Source: Hemerocallis citrina (lineage: Eukaryota > Streptophyta > Magnoliopsida > Asparagales > Asphodelaceae). Taken from it: a stretch of 64,000 bases of DNA. The notes under the pieces are model-generated. The model did no database searches. It was given only the letters and a program-made list of their open reading frames with translations, and was not told the origin of the DNA. The position numbers were made by a program, and so were the translations under genes. Each line of letters starts with the position of its first letter. Position 1 is the stretch's first letter. The stretch lies in the NCBI GenBank assembly GCA_017893485.1, contig CM030364.1, positions 246,773,818-246,837,817 on the forward strand, given 5' to 3'. Of the stretch, positions 33,758 through 45,800 are shown one piece after another.

Positions 33758-34417
33758 TGATATGGCTAAAAATAGGATTAAATCGGGACCGTTCACATCG
33801 GACTCGAATCTTAAAGCTCAGGGGTAAAACGGTAATTTCACGTGCAAATGGGTCCGAAGCGGGTACTGGGTCTCCTTCTCACAGACCCAATAACCCGTGA
33901 ACGGATCCACCACAACTGGGTACGGGTCCCAACCCGAAACACACCCAGTCCAGAAAAGATAGCATTAGGGTTTCTGATTAATCCTAATCAACGGCTCTGA
34001 TTCACATCTATCTTTTCACTGGGGATTAGGGATTAAATTCCTTAACTGATTATAGGGAATATACCTTATCAGATTGCATGCCTTATCTGATTACGAGGAA
34101 TATTCCTTATCTAATCACGGGGATTACATTCCTAAAACCAGTCCCTAAGACGCCTATAAATACCCCTCACCCATCTCCATTAAGAGGTAATCAATCTTTC
34201 TCTAGTTAAACGCTCTTTCATAATCATTTCTGGTTACTGACTTGAGCGTCGGAGGGTGCGTCGCCGGGATCAACCCCGGTGTCTCGCACTTCCTTGCAGG
34301 TGAACGGTGGGAGTCAACGGTCAAGCTCCGGCGGAACAGGTTAGGTGTTTGCTATTCAGGTTTTCTACGAACTCACAAATTCATCTGTTTGCCCCCACAC
34401 CGAATTTAGCGGCAACA
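33758..34417 (+). repeat. 5' LTR of the TR-GAG element
   Basis: 660 bp from TGATATGGC to GCGGCAACA. A TATA-like CCTATAAATA lies at about 34152-34161, probably the promoter for the gag RNA. The only difference noticed from the right LTR is GATAGCATTA here against GATAGAATTA. Confidence 0.93.
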
Positions 34418-34418
34418 G

Positions 34419-34437
34419 ATTGGCGCCGTCTGTGGGA
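34419..34437 (+). other. Primer-binding site of the TR-GAG element
   Basis: ATTGGCGCCGTCTGTGGGA directly follows the LTR. This TTGGCGCCGTCTGTGGGA-type site is the one commonly seen in plant Tat-lineage gypsy elements. Confidence 0.8.
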
Positions 34438-34491
34438 AAAACATACGAATTGCAGTCCCTCCTCTTTCCGTCGACTAGATCTTCTCCAGCC

Positions 34492-36228
34492 ATGCCTCCG
34501 AGAAAAGCCAAATCTAGGGGGTCCAACCGTGGGCCCAATCCCGCCGATCAGCAGGAGCCAGTCCCTGACCAACCCGTTCTGCAGCAGGAACGACCTCCCC
34601 TTCAGCAAGATCAGCCCCTTCAGAATCAGCAACCCCCCAAGGGTCCGACCGGACCTCAGAATGCTGGTGCGGGGGGCTCCCGCGGAAAGCAACCTCTCCA
34701 CCAAGACCGCATCTCCATACACAATGCCTCTACGGATTCCATGGCATCACACAATCCTCAGAGTCGGCAGAAGAAGGACGTGGATCTTCGTCACCGTCTG
34801 GACGAAAAACGGGCCCGAGAGGGAACCTCCCGCCACTATCGTCCGGGTGAACGATCTCCCCGTCACCGGGATTACAGAAGGTCTCCTAACCGTAGGGGGC
34901 GAAGGGAATCCCCCGAGCATCGCAGAAGAAGGCCACGCTCCCCCGTGGGTCGGCAGCAGCCTAAGAACGAGGAGGCACCAATCACCCGTGCCGAGTTCCA
35001 GCAGTTCCAAGCGACCATCCTACAAGCTCTCACCAACGCACCCAAGGCTCCATCCCCTCCCCCGGTCCGAAGCCCTCGCCGACGGTTCCCCTCTCCTCGT
35101 CCTGCTCCTACTAACTCCCGGCGTACCCCAAGTCCTCGTCGCTCCCGAAGCTACCATCGCCGCAGCCCTCGTTCTCCTTCGTATGAAGATGAGTCTCGAG
35201 GCTCGGCAGATCACCGACGGAGGGATGACGCCATGTACCGCCGTCTTCATGAAGTAGAAAGGTGCCTGGGTCGGATAAACCGAGAAGAGGAGCTTAGGGG
35301 GAGGACCTTACGTCCTAGCCAACCCCCTTTCCCCCGAACCATAGTGGATGCACCTGTCCCGTTCGGCTTCAAACCTCCCCAATTTGAGACTTACACCGGG
35401 GAGACCGATCCAGTTGATCACGTCGAAAGCTTTAAGACTTTGATGCTCCTCCATCAAGCTTCTGATGCCCTCCTCTGCAAAACCTTCCCCGCGACACTGA
35501 AGGGCCCAGCTCGAGAGTGGTACTCCCGCCTCGCACCGTCTTCCATATTCTCCTTCGAGCAGTTCGAGACACTCTTCATCACCCACTTCGTGAGTAGCAG
35601 GCACACGGAGAAGACCAGCATTTCACTCCTCCAGCTTAGGCAAGAGAAAGGTGAGAAGTTAAGAGACTATGTGAAGAGGTTCACAGCTGAAGCCAGGACT
35701 ATAGCCTCCCTCGACCAATCCGTCGCAACAGCCGCCTTCCAATCCAACGTCTTCAATTCCAGCCTCCGCTCCTCTCTTGCTAAGAAGCCTCCACGGAACT
35801 TTGCCGACCTCCTTCTCAGGTGTGACAAGTACATTCGTGCCGAAGAGGCCGCCTACCCTCCAAGCTTCGGAGGGTCTGCCTCAGGGACGAAACGAAAGCT
35901 GACCGAAGAAGAGGAGGGCTCCCAAAAATCCCAGAAGGACAGCAATGGACAGCGTCGCCCGACTCCTCGGTTTGAGAAGTTCACCCCCCTCATTGCCAAC
36001 ATATCAGAAGTCCTTATGGAGGTGGACAACGAAGGGCTACTCCGCGCTCCCCCGAGAATGAATACACCTGGCAAGAAGAGGAATAAGGATAAGTGGTGCC
36101 GCTTTCACAGGGACCACGGCCACGACACGGATGATTGTCGGGCTCTCAAGGAGGAGATCGAAGAACTCATACAACGGGGGCACCTGATCCAGTTCGTCCA
36201 AAAAGAGGGGGCCGAGCTCCTCACCTGA
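34492..36228 (+). CDS. Gag polyprotein of the TR-GAG element, 578 aa, intact
   Basis: I chose the ATG at 34492 (MPPRKAKSRG), 75 bp after the LTR. The frame is open upstream, but only primer-site sequence lies there. Residues 1-110 are Gln/Pro-rich. Residues 130-270 are Arg/Ser/Pro-rich, RNA-binding-like, with RRRSRSYHRRSPRSPS-type stretches. The capsid domain (about 285-455) has PVPFGFKPPQFETYTG, DPVDHVESFKTLM, LKGPAREWYSRL and LRDYVKRFTAEAR. The tail holds a variant zinc knuckle C-x2-H-x4-H-x4-C (WCRFHRDHGHDTDDC, about 535-549), then LKEEIEELIQRGHL, a usual Tat-type ending. There is no stop or frameshift over 578 codons. No pol follows, so this protein would package the element's own RNA while enzymes come from elsewhere. 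Confidence 0.93.
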   Translation: MPPRKAKSRGSNRGPNPADQQEPVPDQPVLQQERPPLQQDQPLQNQQPPKGPTGPQNAGAGGSRGKQPLHQDRISIHNASTDSMASHNPQSRQKKDVDLRHRLDEKRAREGTSRHYRPGERSPRHRDYRRSPNRRGRRESPEHRRRRPRSPVGRQQPKNEEAPITRAEFQQFQATILQALTNAPKAPSPPPVRSPRRRFPSPRPAPTNSRRTPSPRRSRSYHRRSPRSPSYEDESRGSADHRRRDDAMYRRLHEVERCLGRINREEELRGRTLRPSQPPFPRTIVDAPVPFGFKPPQFETYTGETDPVDHVESFKTLMLLHQASDALLCKTFPATLKGPAREWYSRLAPSSIFSFEQFETLFITHFVSSRHTEKTSISLLQLRQEKGEKLRDYVKRFTAEARTIASLDQSVATAAFQSNVFNSSLRSSLAKKPPRNFADLLLRCDKYIRAEEAAYPPSFGGSASGTKRKLTEEEEGSQKSQKDSNGQRRPTPRFEKFTPLIANISEVLMEVDNEGLLRAPPRMNTPGKKRNKDKWCRFHRDHGHDTDDCRALKEEIEELIQRGHLIQFVQKEGAELLT

Positions 36229-36539
36229 TCACCACCTCTTCCAAACGAACAGAAAGGCCCGCCGAGCTTCAAGACTCAGCTCCTCCCAAGAGGTCCTCAC
36301 CTTATTGTAGAAGTAGGATTTTGATTTTCAATAAGGCCGATGCTTGTAACCCGGCCAACAACATGTAATAACGGCACGCTCTATTGAAGCAGCCACTTAG
36401 CTTATTTCAATAAAACCTTACGTTTTTCATTGGAAATTGTTGCTCTCGTTTCATCTCTATCTCTCCGAGTCACGACTCGCTAAAAGGTGAGTTCGGAGCC
36501 CAGCTTCTTCTACATGGCTGCTCCCACAACTTGCTAAGC

Positions 36540-37190
36540 ACTTCACAATGGTTCGGAGTCCAGCACTCGGTTTGACTCTTCTTCCTCGGCTCGCCCACAG
36601 ACGAGCCGGAAGTAGATCGCCGTTCGAAATTGCTCCTACAGCCGTTGAATGGATCGGAGTCCAACACTTGGCTCGATTCTACTTCGCAAGTTCGCTCCTA
36701 AGCGGACTAGAAGTAGCTCGCCATTCGAAACTGCTCCTGCATCCCTTAAACTAACCTCACAATGGTTCGGAGTCCAGCACTCGGTTCGACTCTTCCTCCT
36801 CGGCTCGTCTTCAGACGGGCCGGGGGTAGATCGCCGTTCGAAATTGCTCCTGCAGCCGTTGAATGGATCGGAGTCCAACACTTGGCTCGATTTTGCTTCG
36901 CAAGTCCGCTCCTAAGCGGACTAGAAGTAGCTCGCCATTCGAAACTGCTCCTGCATCTCTTAAACTAATCACACAATGGTTCGGAGTCCAGCACTCGGCT
37001 CGACTCTTCCTCCTCGGCTCGTCTTCAGACGGGCCGGGGGTAGATCGCCGTTCGAAATTGCTCCTGCAGCCGTTGAATGGATCGGAGTCCAACACTTGGC
37101 TCGATTTTGCTTCGCAAGTCCGCTCCTAAGCGGACTAGAAGTAGCTCGCCATTCGAAACTGCTCCTGCATCCCTCAAACTAACCTCACGA
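36540..37190. repeat. Tandem repeats of 214 bp in the TR-GAG interior
   Basis: A 214-bp unit beginning near GAATGGATCGGAGTCCAACA (36649, 36863 and 37077) repeats about three times. Each unit contains two related half-units with GGTTCGGAGTCCAGCACTCG and CGTTCGAAATTGCTCCTGCA. The open frames across it are repeat-generated. Confidence 0.9.
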
Positions 37191-38079
37191 TGGTCGGGGT
37201 CCTATGGCTCGACTTTACTTCACCGGCTCGCCCTTAAACGGGCCGGAGGAAGATAGCCATTCCGAACTGCCCCCACGACCATCCGAGCTGAGTTACCCAT
37301 CTACCGAGAAGCAAAGTTGCGGAAAATGTGCCCCCAAATCCGTGCTCGGATCTGCCGAACAAGATGCATCTACCGAGCAGCTAAGCAGATGAAGAGCAAG
37401 AAGAAAAAGAGGCTAACGGGTCAGGGTCGGATCCAATACCCTCGGTCCGACCCATACCCTTCTTAGCTCCTTCATTTTTCTCCTTCTTCAGTCTTCCCGC
37501 CAAAGGTACCCAACACTTCTGCTCTTCTTCACTGTGCGAAAGAACGAGGCAGGGGAGAGAACCCGAATGCCTCTCCTCCCCTTCCTCTTTCTTCTCAAGG
37601 CCAAGCTCTTCACTCCGCTCGCCTCCAAAGCGGAGCTCTTCCCAACGAGTTCGGAGCTCACAACCCTCCCCTGGAGTTGCTCCTTGCACTCACTTCAGAG
37701 AATGGGTCTTCCCAGCACCTCTTCTCCTAGGAGTGGAGCTCCTCTTCAAAAATCTCCAAAACCAAACAGAATAGAGTCAACTTCAGAGCTCCTCACCTCT
37801 CCCATATGCTGACCCATCCTCCCGAGCCGAGGAGCAGAGCTTCACCGACCTATCCCCTTCATCAACTCAATAAGCTTCTCCTCACGCTCGAGCCATCCGA
37901 ACAGCCGAGCTACCGAACAGCTTAACCGAGTCTTCAAGGAACACTTCCTTCAAAACAGACAACTCAGCACCTCGGCCAACGGTACTGACCCTCCGAGCCG
38001 AGGTGCCCGGGTACCGACCCTCGTATATGGCAAAAAATCGTCCCGAGGCGGTCTCACCGTTAGATCATCTCCAAATTCG

Positions 38080-39730
38080 CACTCAAGCGTGATGGACGGA
38101 TCAGATCGCGCCATGTCACCACAAAACGACAAGATAACGTTTTCTCGAAACTCGTGCCTCTTGTCTCGTGATTCGCGCTACGATCGTGATCAACCGTCCA
38201 GATCGAGCTGCGTAGCCGGGATCTGCCAATCTACCAACCTGCGGAGCGGCGAAAATGTGCCTCAAAATCCGTGCTCGGAATCGCCGAACAAAGCAAGCAG
38301 ATGAAGAGGAAGAAAGAAAAAGAGGCTAACGGTCGGGGTCGGATCCGATACCCACGGTCCGACCCATACCCATCTTAGCTCCTTCATTCTTCTCCTTCTT
38401 CCCCAACACATCTCCTCTTCTCCACCGTGCGGAAGGACAAGGCAAAGGAGAGAACCCAACTGCCTCTCCTCCCCGTCCTCTGCTCCTCTTCTTCACCGTG
38501 CGGAAGAACAAGGCAGAGGAGAGAACCCAATTGCCTCTTCTCCCCTTCCTCTTCTCCTCTTCTCCACCGTGCGGAAGAACAAGGCAGAGGAGAGAACCCA
38601 AATACCTCTCCTCCCCTTCCTCTTTCTCCTCAGAAGTGCTGCCGATCCGAAGTGCTGCCGTACCGACCCTCGTTTATGGAGAAAAATTCGGCCGACCCCA
38701 TCTAACCGTTGGATCATCTCAGAATTCACACTCAAGCGTGATGGACGGATCAGATCGCACCACGTCACCGCAAAACGACAAGATAACGTTTTCTCGAAAC
38801 TCGTGCCTCTTGTCTCGTGATTCGCGCCACGATCGTGATCAACCGTCCAGATTGAGCCACGTAGCTCGGATCTCAAATCCGAGCTACCGAACTACCGAAC
38901 CGCAAAGTGGAGAAAAATGCTCCTCAAAATCCGTGCTCGGATTGGCCGAACAAGAAGCAGATCCGAGGAGCTCAGATTTTCCGAACAAGAAGCAGAGGAG
39001 AAAGAATTAAAAAAAAAAAAAAGAGCACGTGGGGCCGGGTTCGACCCGTTAGGGGATCCGAACCCATCAACCCACGACCTGAACTCCACTCCTCTTCTTC
39101 CCCATGTTCCCGCCGAAAACAAAACCAACAGAGAAGGGAAGACCCAAACTCCTCTTCTTCACGTACGAGCTCCGCCATGGCCAGCACCTCCTCCTTCCTC
39201 GCCTAGAAAGGAGAGGCGAAAAAGAAACGAAGAAGAAGGAGGGCGTGGGGCGAGTTCGGTGGAGAAAGAAACGAGGAGGGAGAGAGAGAGTCGAAGGAGA
39301 AGCGAAGAAAAAGAAGAAGACAGGAGAAAGAAGCAGCAAAGCCACGTGGCATGCCACGTGGCATCTTTGGAGGTACAGCCGAGCCGAGGTGCCTTCGCCG
39401 AAGCGCCGAACCGAGGTGCTGAATTGCCGACGCTGTATATGGAGAAAAATTCGACCGAACCCATCTCATCGTCGGATCGTCTCAAAATTCGTGCTAAAAT
39501 ATGATGAACGGCTCAGATATCGCCACGTCTCCACAAAACGACAAGATAACGTTTTCTCGAAACTCGTGCCTCTTGTCTCGTGATTCGCGCCACGATCGTG
39601 ATCGACCGTCCAGATTGAGCCACGTAGCTCGGATCTCAAATCCGAGCTACCGACCTACCGAACAGCAAAGTGGGAAAAAATTCTCCTCGAAATCCGTGCT
39701 CGGATCTGCCGAACCAGATGCAATTGCCGA
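38080..39730. repeat. Dispersed direct repeats in the TR-GAG interior
   Basis: A block of about 200-230 bp containing CAAAACGACAAGATAACG, TTTTCTCGAAACTCGTGCCT and CGTGATTCGCGC...ACGATCGTGATC occurs near 38105, 38765 and 39530. A shorter tandem array (about 71-bp unit, CACCGTGCGGAAGAACAAGG and so on) lies at 38424-38620. The interior seems to have grown by repeated segmental duplication. Confidence 0.88.
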
Positions 39731-39739
39731 GCAACAAGG

Positions 39740-41424
39740 AAGAAGGAAGAAGGAGGAGAGAGAAAAAAAAAAAAAAAAAAAAAAAAAAAGCTCACGGGGC
39801 CGGGTTCGGACCCATCAAGGGGATCCGACCCGAACCCCAATCCAGCTCCTTCTCCAATCTCCCGCCAAAACCAAACAAAGAACATCTTCAAGCTCCGAGC
39901 ATCACCTCCATGGCCGAGCTCCACCTCCGACACCTCGCCATCACCCCATGCTGCTAACGTCGAGCCCTTCCATCGACACCGAAACATCATCTTCTTCAAA
40001 GCCTCGCTGCCGAACTCCAAAGCATTGAGCTCCCCCTCGAGCGAGGCTCCGAACCCAAACCGCTCGCCAACCATTGTCTCCCCGTAGTGCAGCTCATTTG
40101 CCGAGCTCGACCTCGTCTTTGCTCGCCGCGCTCGACCTCACCCTCGTTCGACGAGCTCACCGTCTTCAACTGCCGAGCTCTCACCTCCAAGCTCCAACTC
40201 CAAGTGCCGAGCTCTCCGCCGCTCCGAGCTCCATCACCGAAGCCACAACTCCGCGGCAAACGAGCTCCTCTTCATCAAAAGTTCGCTGCCGAACTCACCT
40301 CCGTCGAAGCGCCTCCCCACTTCGCCGAGCTCCTCTACCATGCCGAGCTCACCATCGGAGCTCCCCACGACAGCCGAAGTCCCCTTCGTCGAGCCCACTC
40401 GCGGTCGCCATCAACCTCCTCTCGTCGAACCCATCGTCGAGCTCCGCTCATTGAGCTCTTCTCCTCGTCGAAGCTCGAGCTCCTCCTCGACTGCGAAGCG
40501 CACCGACGTCGAGCCCTTCAATGAGCGCCGACGTCGAGCTTCCCTCCACGAGCTCCGCGAGCTTTACTCTTCACAGACATCGAAGAAGAAGAAGGGGCGA
40601 GAGCACGCGAAGGAGAAGAAAGAAGAGAAGCAGCGGAGAAAGAAAGAGAAAAAAAAAAAAATTTTGCCACGTGGCGGTCCACGTGGCGACATCTCACCGA
40701 GCCGGGGTGACTTCGCCGAAGCGCCGAAGTGCCGAACTCGTAATTGGAGAAAAAAAGAGGCCAGGCCACACGATCCGTCCGATCGTTCCAAAATTCGCGT
40801 CGCGACACGATCGACGCTCAGGAACGCGCCACGTGTCCCGATCGTGATCTGCATCACGATGCGCGCAGATCTGATCGTGATGAACGGCCAGAAATGTGCC
40901 ACGTGTCAAGATCGCGATCTGCCTCACGATGCGTGCTCATCTGGCCATGATGGACGGCCAGAAATCTGCCACGTGTCCAGGTAATATTTAAATTATTTAT
41001 TTATTTATTTAATTGTTTTTTTTATTTAAAAAATCCGAAAAAAATATTTAAAAATCGAAAAAATTAATTAAAAATTCTAAAAATAATTATTAATTCAGAA
41101 AAAATTATTTTTAAATTCTGAAAAAATAATTATTAAATTAGAATAATTAATTAATATTTTAGATAATTAATTATTTAATTCGGAAAATGAATAAAAAATT
41201 CAAAAAAATGAGAAAAAATTCAGAAAAATCTGGAAAAATCACCAAAAATCCAGAAAATTCTAAGAATATTTTTGGGCATTTTACAAGCCCATAATAACAC
41301 TGTTACACCCCGAGCAAGATTCCAAACTCCCTTGAGAACACCGATAAAATCCCGTACGCCATTGAAACAGTGAAACTACTCCTCAAAGGCTGATCACACT
41401 CAGTCTTTAGGAGTGGGGGGCTCG
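39740..41424. other. TR-GAG interior, 3' part: CT-rich, ACGTG-rich, then AT-rich, no gene
   Basis: An A-run of about 24 lies near 39766-39790, followed by CT/GAGCTC-rich sequence with spurious open frames. Six CCACGTGG/CCACGTGTC motifs lie between about 39340 and 40980. An AT-rich stretch (40985-41280) follows. No pol domain is seen in any frame. Confidence 0.7.
41408..41424 (+). other. Polypurine tract of the TR-GAG element
   Basis: TAGGAGTGGGGGGCTCG immediately precedes the 3' LTR start TGATATGG at 41425. Confidence 0.75.
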
Positions 41425-42084
41425 TGATATGGCTAAAAATAGGATTAAATCGGGACCGTTCACATCGGACTCGAATCTTAAAGCTCAGGGGTAAAACGGT
41501 AATTTCACGTGCAAATGGGTCCGAAGCGGGTACTGGGTCTCCTTCTCACAGACCCAATAACCCGTGAACGGATCCACCACAACTGGGTACGGGTCCCAAC
41601 CCGAAACACACCCAGTCCAGAAAAGATAGAATTAGGGTTTCTGATTAATCCTAATCAACGGCTCTGATTCACATCTATCTTTTCACTGGGGATTAGGGAT
41701 TAAATTCCTTAACTGATTATAGGGAATATACCTTATCAGATTGCATGCCTTATCTGATTACGAGGAATATTCCTTATCTAATCACGGGGATTACATTCCT
41801 AAAACCAGTCCCTAAGACGCCTATAAATACCCCTCACCCATCTCCATTAAGAGGTAATCAATCTTTCTCTAGTTAAACGCTCTTTCATAATCATTTCTGG
41901 TTACTGACTTGAGCGTCGGAGGGTGCGTCGCCGGGATCAACCCCGGTGTCTCGCACTTCCTTGCAGGTGAACGGTGGGAGTCAACGGTCAAGCTCCGGCG
42001 GAACAGGTTAGGTGTTTGCTATTCAGGTTTTCTACGAACTCACAAATTCATCTGTTTGCCCCCACACCGAATTTAGCGGCAACA
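41425..42084 (+). repeat. 3' LTR of the TR-GAG element
   Basis: 660 bp, the same length as the 5' LTR and identical to it by eye except at one base. The end GCGGCAACA is followed by TSD GTGAC. Confidence 0.93.
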
Positions 42085-42899
42085 GTGACCTATAGAATCC
42101 ACCACTGATCTAAACGTTCACTTGATTGCGAGTAGCAACCATGTGGTATGGGACGCATGAAGTGCTACCTAGTTAGGTTAATAAAAGACATGACAGGACA
42201 CGTACACTTGCATGATCCGTTTACATGTTACATGGTTATGATGACTTGTTTACTTGTTTACATGTTACTAGTTCATGTTGACACGTTTACTTGCTTACTC
42301 GTTTACATGTTACATGTTCCTATGGATGATTTACTTGTTTATATGCATGCTATTTGTTCCATGGAGTCTTGTTCTTGATTCTGTCATATGTTGTATTTGT
42401 TCTATTATATGATTCTTGATTCTCTGTTTTTTCCTGCTTTTGTTTCATTCTATTATTGTCCTGTTAGCTTGTCCACTTGTGGCTCGTGACTTGCATTAAC
42501 GGGTACCTCTTTGTCTTTTCATTTGTAATAATATACTTGCAGGCCCAGATGGAGAACTACCTGAAGGTGTTGCTGAACAGAGATTCTAGTCTTGTTTAAT
42601 TTCATGTTATTTTAATTCTTGTTTTATTCATGTAATCCTTGTTGTAATCCGGGCGTATTTGACCCGTAACTATGTTTCTTTCCAGTTGTTGGTTATGTTC
42701 ATGTAATATGTCATGTACTTTGTTATCCTGTTGTGATTATATATGCTTTCGTGGTTGAAATTGTTATCTTGTTGTTGAGTTAAATTTACAGCTTATGAAT
42801 AATGTATCTGCATCGTTCGCTGGACCTCAGTTACGTGCCTGTGTTCCTGTATTCTGGGAAGCGGGGCGTGACAATAAGATGCATAATATGAGTTAAATT

Positions 42900-45800
42900 T
42901 TCAGAAAATTACTAGTCCTATGACGGTAAATGTTATTTCTATCGAGCCAAAAAACTCAGGTCATTGCGGCAATGACGATTTACCAAACTTCTCTCAACTG
43001 ACATATCTCATTGGTGAACTTGGGGACTATCTACAAGTTTTTGTAGGTTAGGGGATACATATTTGTGCCGAGGGCCCTTAAGATCTCAACTAGGACTGCT
43101 TTACTTCCATGACACTTGATAAATAAATGATATGTAGTTTCCATAGTCGCGTTGCAAAAACCACACGTGGTCGCAATGTTTGGTTGTTGTTTGACCAGAT
43201 TCTCCCTTGTCAAGATCACATCGTTGAGTACTATCCAGATAAAAATCTTTACTTTTAGGGATTCTTTGGTCTTCCAGATTACTGCTGACCATTTCGGTCT
43301 GCAACCTTTAAAATGTATGCAGTTGTAGAGTGGCCGTACCGTAAATGTCCCATTTTTTCTAGCCCCCAAGCTTTTCGAACTGGGCTATGCGAGCATTTCA
43401 CCCCCGATTGGGCTATGCTTGGAGAGAGCATTTCTAAGTTGGGATTCCTGGCTTCGGCGATGTTTGAAAGTAGGCCTCCACGACTATCTTTTCCATGTCT
43501 GTGTCTTTATCGCTTGTTCATGAAGGTTAGGGAACAATTCTTTGAGGATGTGCATTCCACACCATTTATCCCACCACAATTTTGTCAAACGACTATTGCC
43601 AATGAACGAAGTCATACAACTATTAAACGGATAGTAAGTTTTGGAAACTCCTTTCCAGAACCATGATACTCTAGGCCCAACTCTGAAACCCAAGCTTCAC
43701 GCCCCTTCCCTTGCAGATAGGACTAATGAAGTCCTACCACCCTTCACTGTTGGGATGGAACACTTTCCACCGCCATTTTTCAAGGAGGGCCGAGCTTATG
43801 TCTCCCAGACCAATAATCCTTGGACATCAGTGTATTTTCTTCCTACAGGCTTTTTCCCATTTGATAAGGTGGTAGTTTCCTTTATCAGTATCAGCCCCCC
43901 TCCACATGAATCGCATCCGGATCCGATCTATCCTATGGATAATCCATCTTTGCATTTCAAAGGAGGACAAGTAATATGTTGGTAGATTAGAAAGTACCAA
44001 ATCGATTAAGGTCCCCCCCAATAGGGATGTACCTTTCCACCCAGTTAACCTAGTTTCTACACGGTCAATGATTGGGAACCAGTCTGATTTCTCCAATTTT
44101 CTTGGTCTAATTGGTAGCACTAGGTACTTGATAGGAAACCTATCGACTTTACAATTTAGAATGAGCGCATGTTCTGCTGCCTCTTATGCAGACATAACAA
44201 TATTTATTAGTACACTCTTGTGGAAGTTGATCATAATTCCGGACCAAGATTCAAAACTATATAGCATGCCTTTAAATGCGATAGTTTTCCTGGGATCTCT
44301 ATTATCGAAAAATAAGGTATCATCCACATACTGTAAGATAGTACATCCGAGGCAGTTTCTTCCACTGGCTACCAGGGTAATCCATCCCAATTGTTTACAA
44401 TTATCCGTCATTGACTTAAAGTACATCCAAAAAAATAGTAAATAGGGGGGGGGGGGGGGGCACTGGGTACTAGGGCTAAATGAACAGGACAGTCCGTCAT
44501 CCCTTCGAGTCCGGCTCGAGAAATGGCCCGACTGTGGACCGTCCGAATTGTTATATGAACCGAACTTGAACAAATTATTAGGTTCGATGTTTTACCGAGC
44601 TTGACCCGGACATAAGTCCATCCGAGTATTATTGCGGTCCGATGCATTACCGAACCGAGTCCAGACTATAAAAATTTTGTCCGACTTGGACCGAGCCAGA
44701 CATAAGCCCGTCTGAGTAGAATTTCGGTCCAAGCTTAAACATATGGTTGTCTGGTCCCATCCAGTCCGATTTACATCCCTACTGGGTACCCTTTCCTTGA
44801 CCCTCTTTGCACGAAAATGGTTGCCCCGCTGCTCCATTTACCACGATCGTCATCCAACTAGTAGTAAGATAGTGGCAGATCCACCTGTTGCCAAAGCCAC
44901 GGCGTTTGTGCACATCTAATAAGCAGTCTCATTAAATTGAATATCCAATTTGAGCAAATAGCTCTTGTCATTTAAGATGTGACACTGAAAAATGGTTTCT
45001 TCCGCTGTAGAAACATAGTCCAAAATACACTGACCGTTGATGAAGCATGTCTGCTCCCGGCTGATCAATCTGTCCATCATCCTTCCTAATCTATTAGAGA
45101 TGATCTTGGTAATTATCTTTGACCGAACAGTTAAAGAGACTAATGAGGCAAAAGTCTCTTCTCGATATGCCTCTTCTTTTGGGGATAAGGATCGCTTCTG
45201 CATAGTTCAGTCTGCCCAGTTTGAGTCTGTGACCATAAGATTCCTCCAGGGCAGCCAGAACATCGTCTTTGATTTCCTCCCAAAAGATGTGGTAAAATAG
45301 AATCAGAAACCCATCCGGCCCTGGCGCTTTCTCCCTACCCATGTGGGAGATTACATCCTTGACCTCCTCCTTCGTTAACGGTGCTTCGACTGACCGCAAT
45401 ACCGGCACCCGATCTTCAGAATTATCCTACTAAAAATTTGTTTTGAGAGGCGATCTAAAGTATGTTTTATGCCAAAATAGGTTTTTGTAATAAGTCTGTA
45501 AAATCAGTTTTACTTGATCTTCATCTTGTATCTTTCATTTCAATTAGGAATCTCCGTTGCCATTTAATTTCTTCTAATTTGTACAACTGGACTATGCCCT
45601 CCCTTAGCTTTAGCATCTATTTTATTCACCTTGAGAGAGGTCTCTGGTCTCTGTTTTTCTAGTTCGTCAATTCCCTCCAGGTGCGACTCTTTAGCCCTCC
45701 ATATTGCCTCAAATCTAGTCTGATTCTATTTCTTATGTCTGGAGCATATTATGCAGACTTTTTTGCACCAAACCACTGCCGCTTCTGTTCCCCACATTGG

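Larger units (their letters stand above)
33758..42084 (+). mobile_element. Young LTR retrotransposon with gag but no pol (TR-GAG type)
   Basis: This is an 8327-bp element with 660-bp LTRs (33758-34417 and 41425-42084). Identical 5-bp TSDs GTGAC lie at 33753-33757 and 42085-42089. A primer site follows the left LTR and a purine tract precedes the right one. The only gene is gag (34492-36228). From 36229 to 41424 there is no protease, reverse transcriptase, RNase H or integrase, only tandem and dispersed repeats and AT-rich sequence. The primer site and gag look like the Tat branch of Ty3/gypsy. By reading the two LTRs against each other I found one difference. It must depend on an autonomous relative for reverse transcription and integration. 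Confidence 0.93.
31196..42872. mobile_element. Solo LTR (about 3.3 kb) of a long-LTR gypsy family, split by a younger element
   Basis: The segment starts TGTAACCCCTG and ends GGGGCGTGACA, with identical 5-bp TSDs ATAAG at 31191-31195 and 42873-42877. Without the nested element at 33758-42084 it is about 3345 bp and contains no gag or pol, so it is a solo LTR. It shares its end (CTTATGAAT.ATGTAT...CACTGG.CCTCAGT) and an inner block (AGGGTATA/GTTATA...TTAGTAGTGGGCAATATA-like) with the segment at 48439-51881. The CT-rich block 31700-32820 gives long overlapping open frames that look like composition effects. Confidence 0.78.

Noticed and set aside
37381..40984. Many open frames between gag and the 3' LTR of the young element
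   Set aside because: Generated by tandem repeats and CT/GA-rich sequence; no protease, RT, RNase H or integrase motif in any of them.
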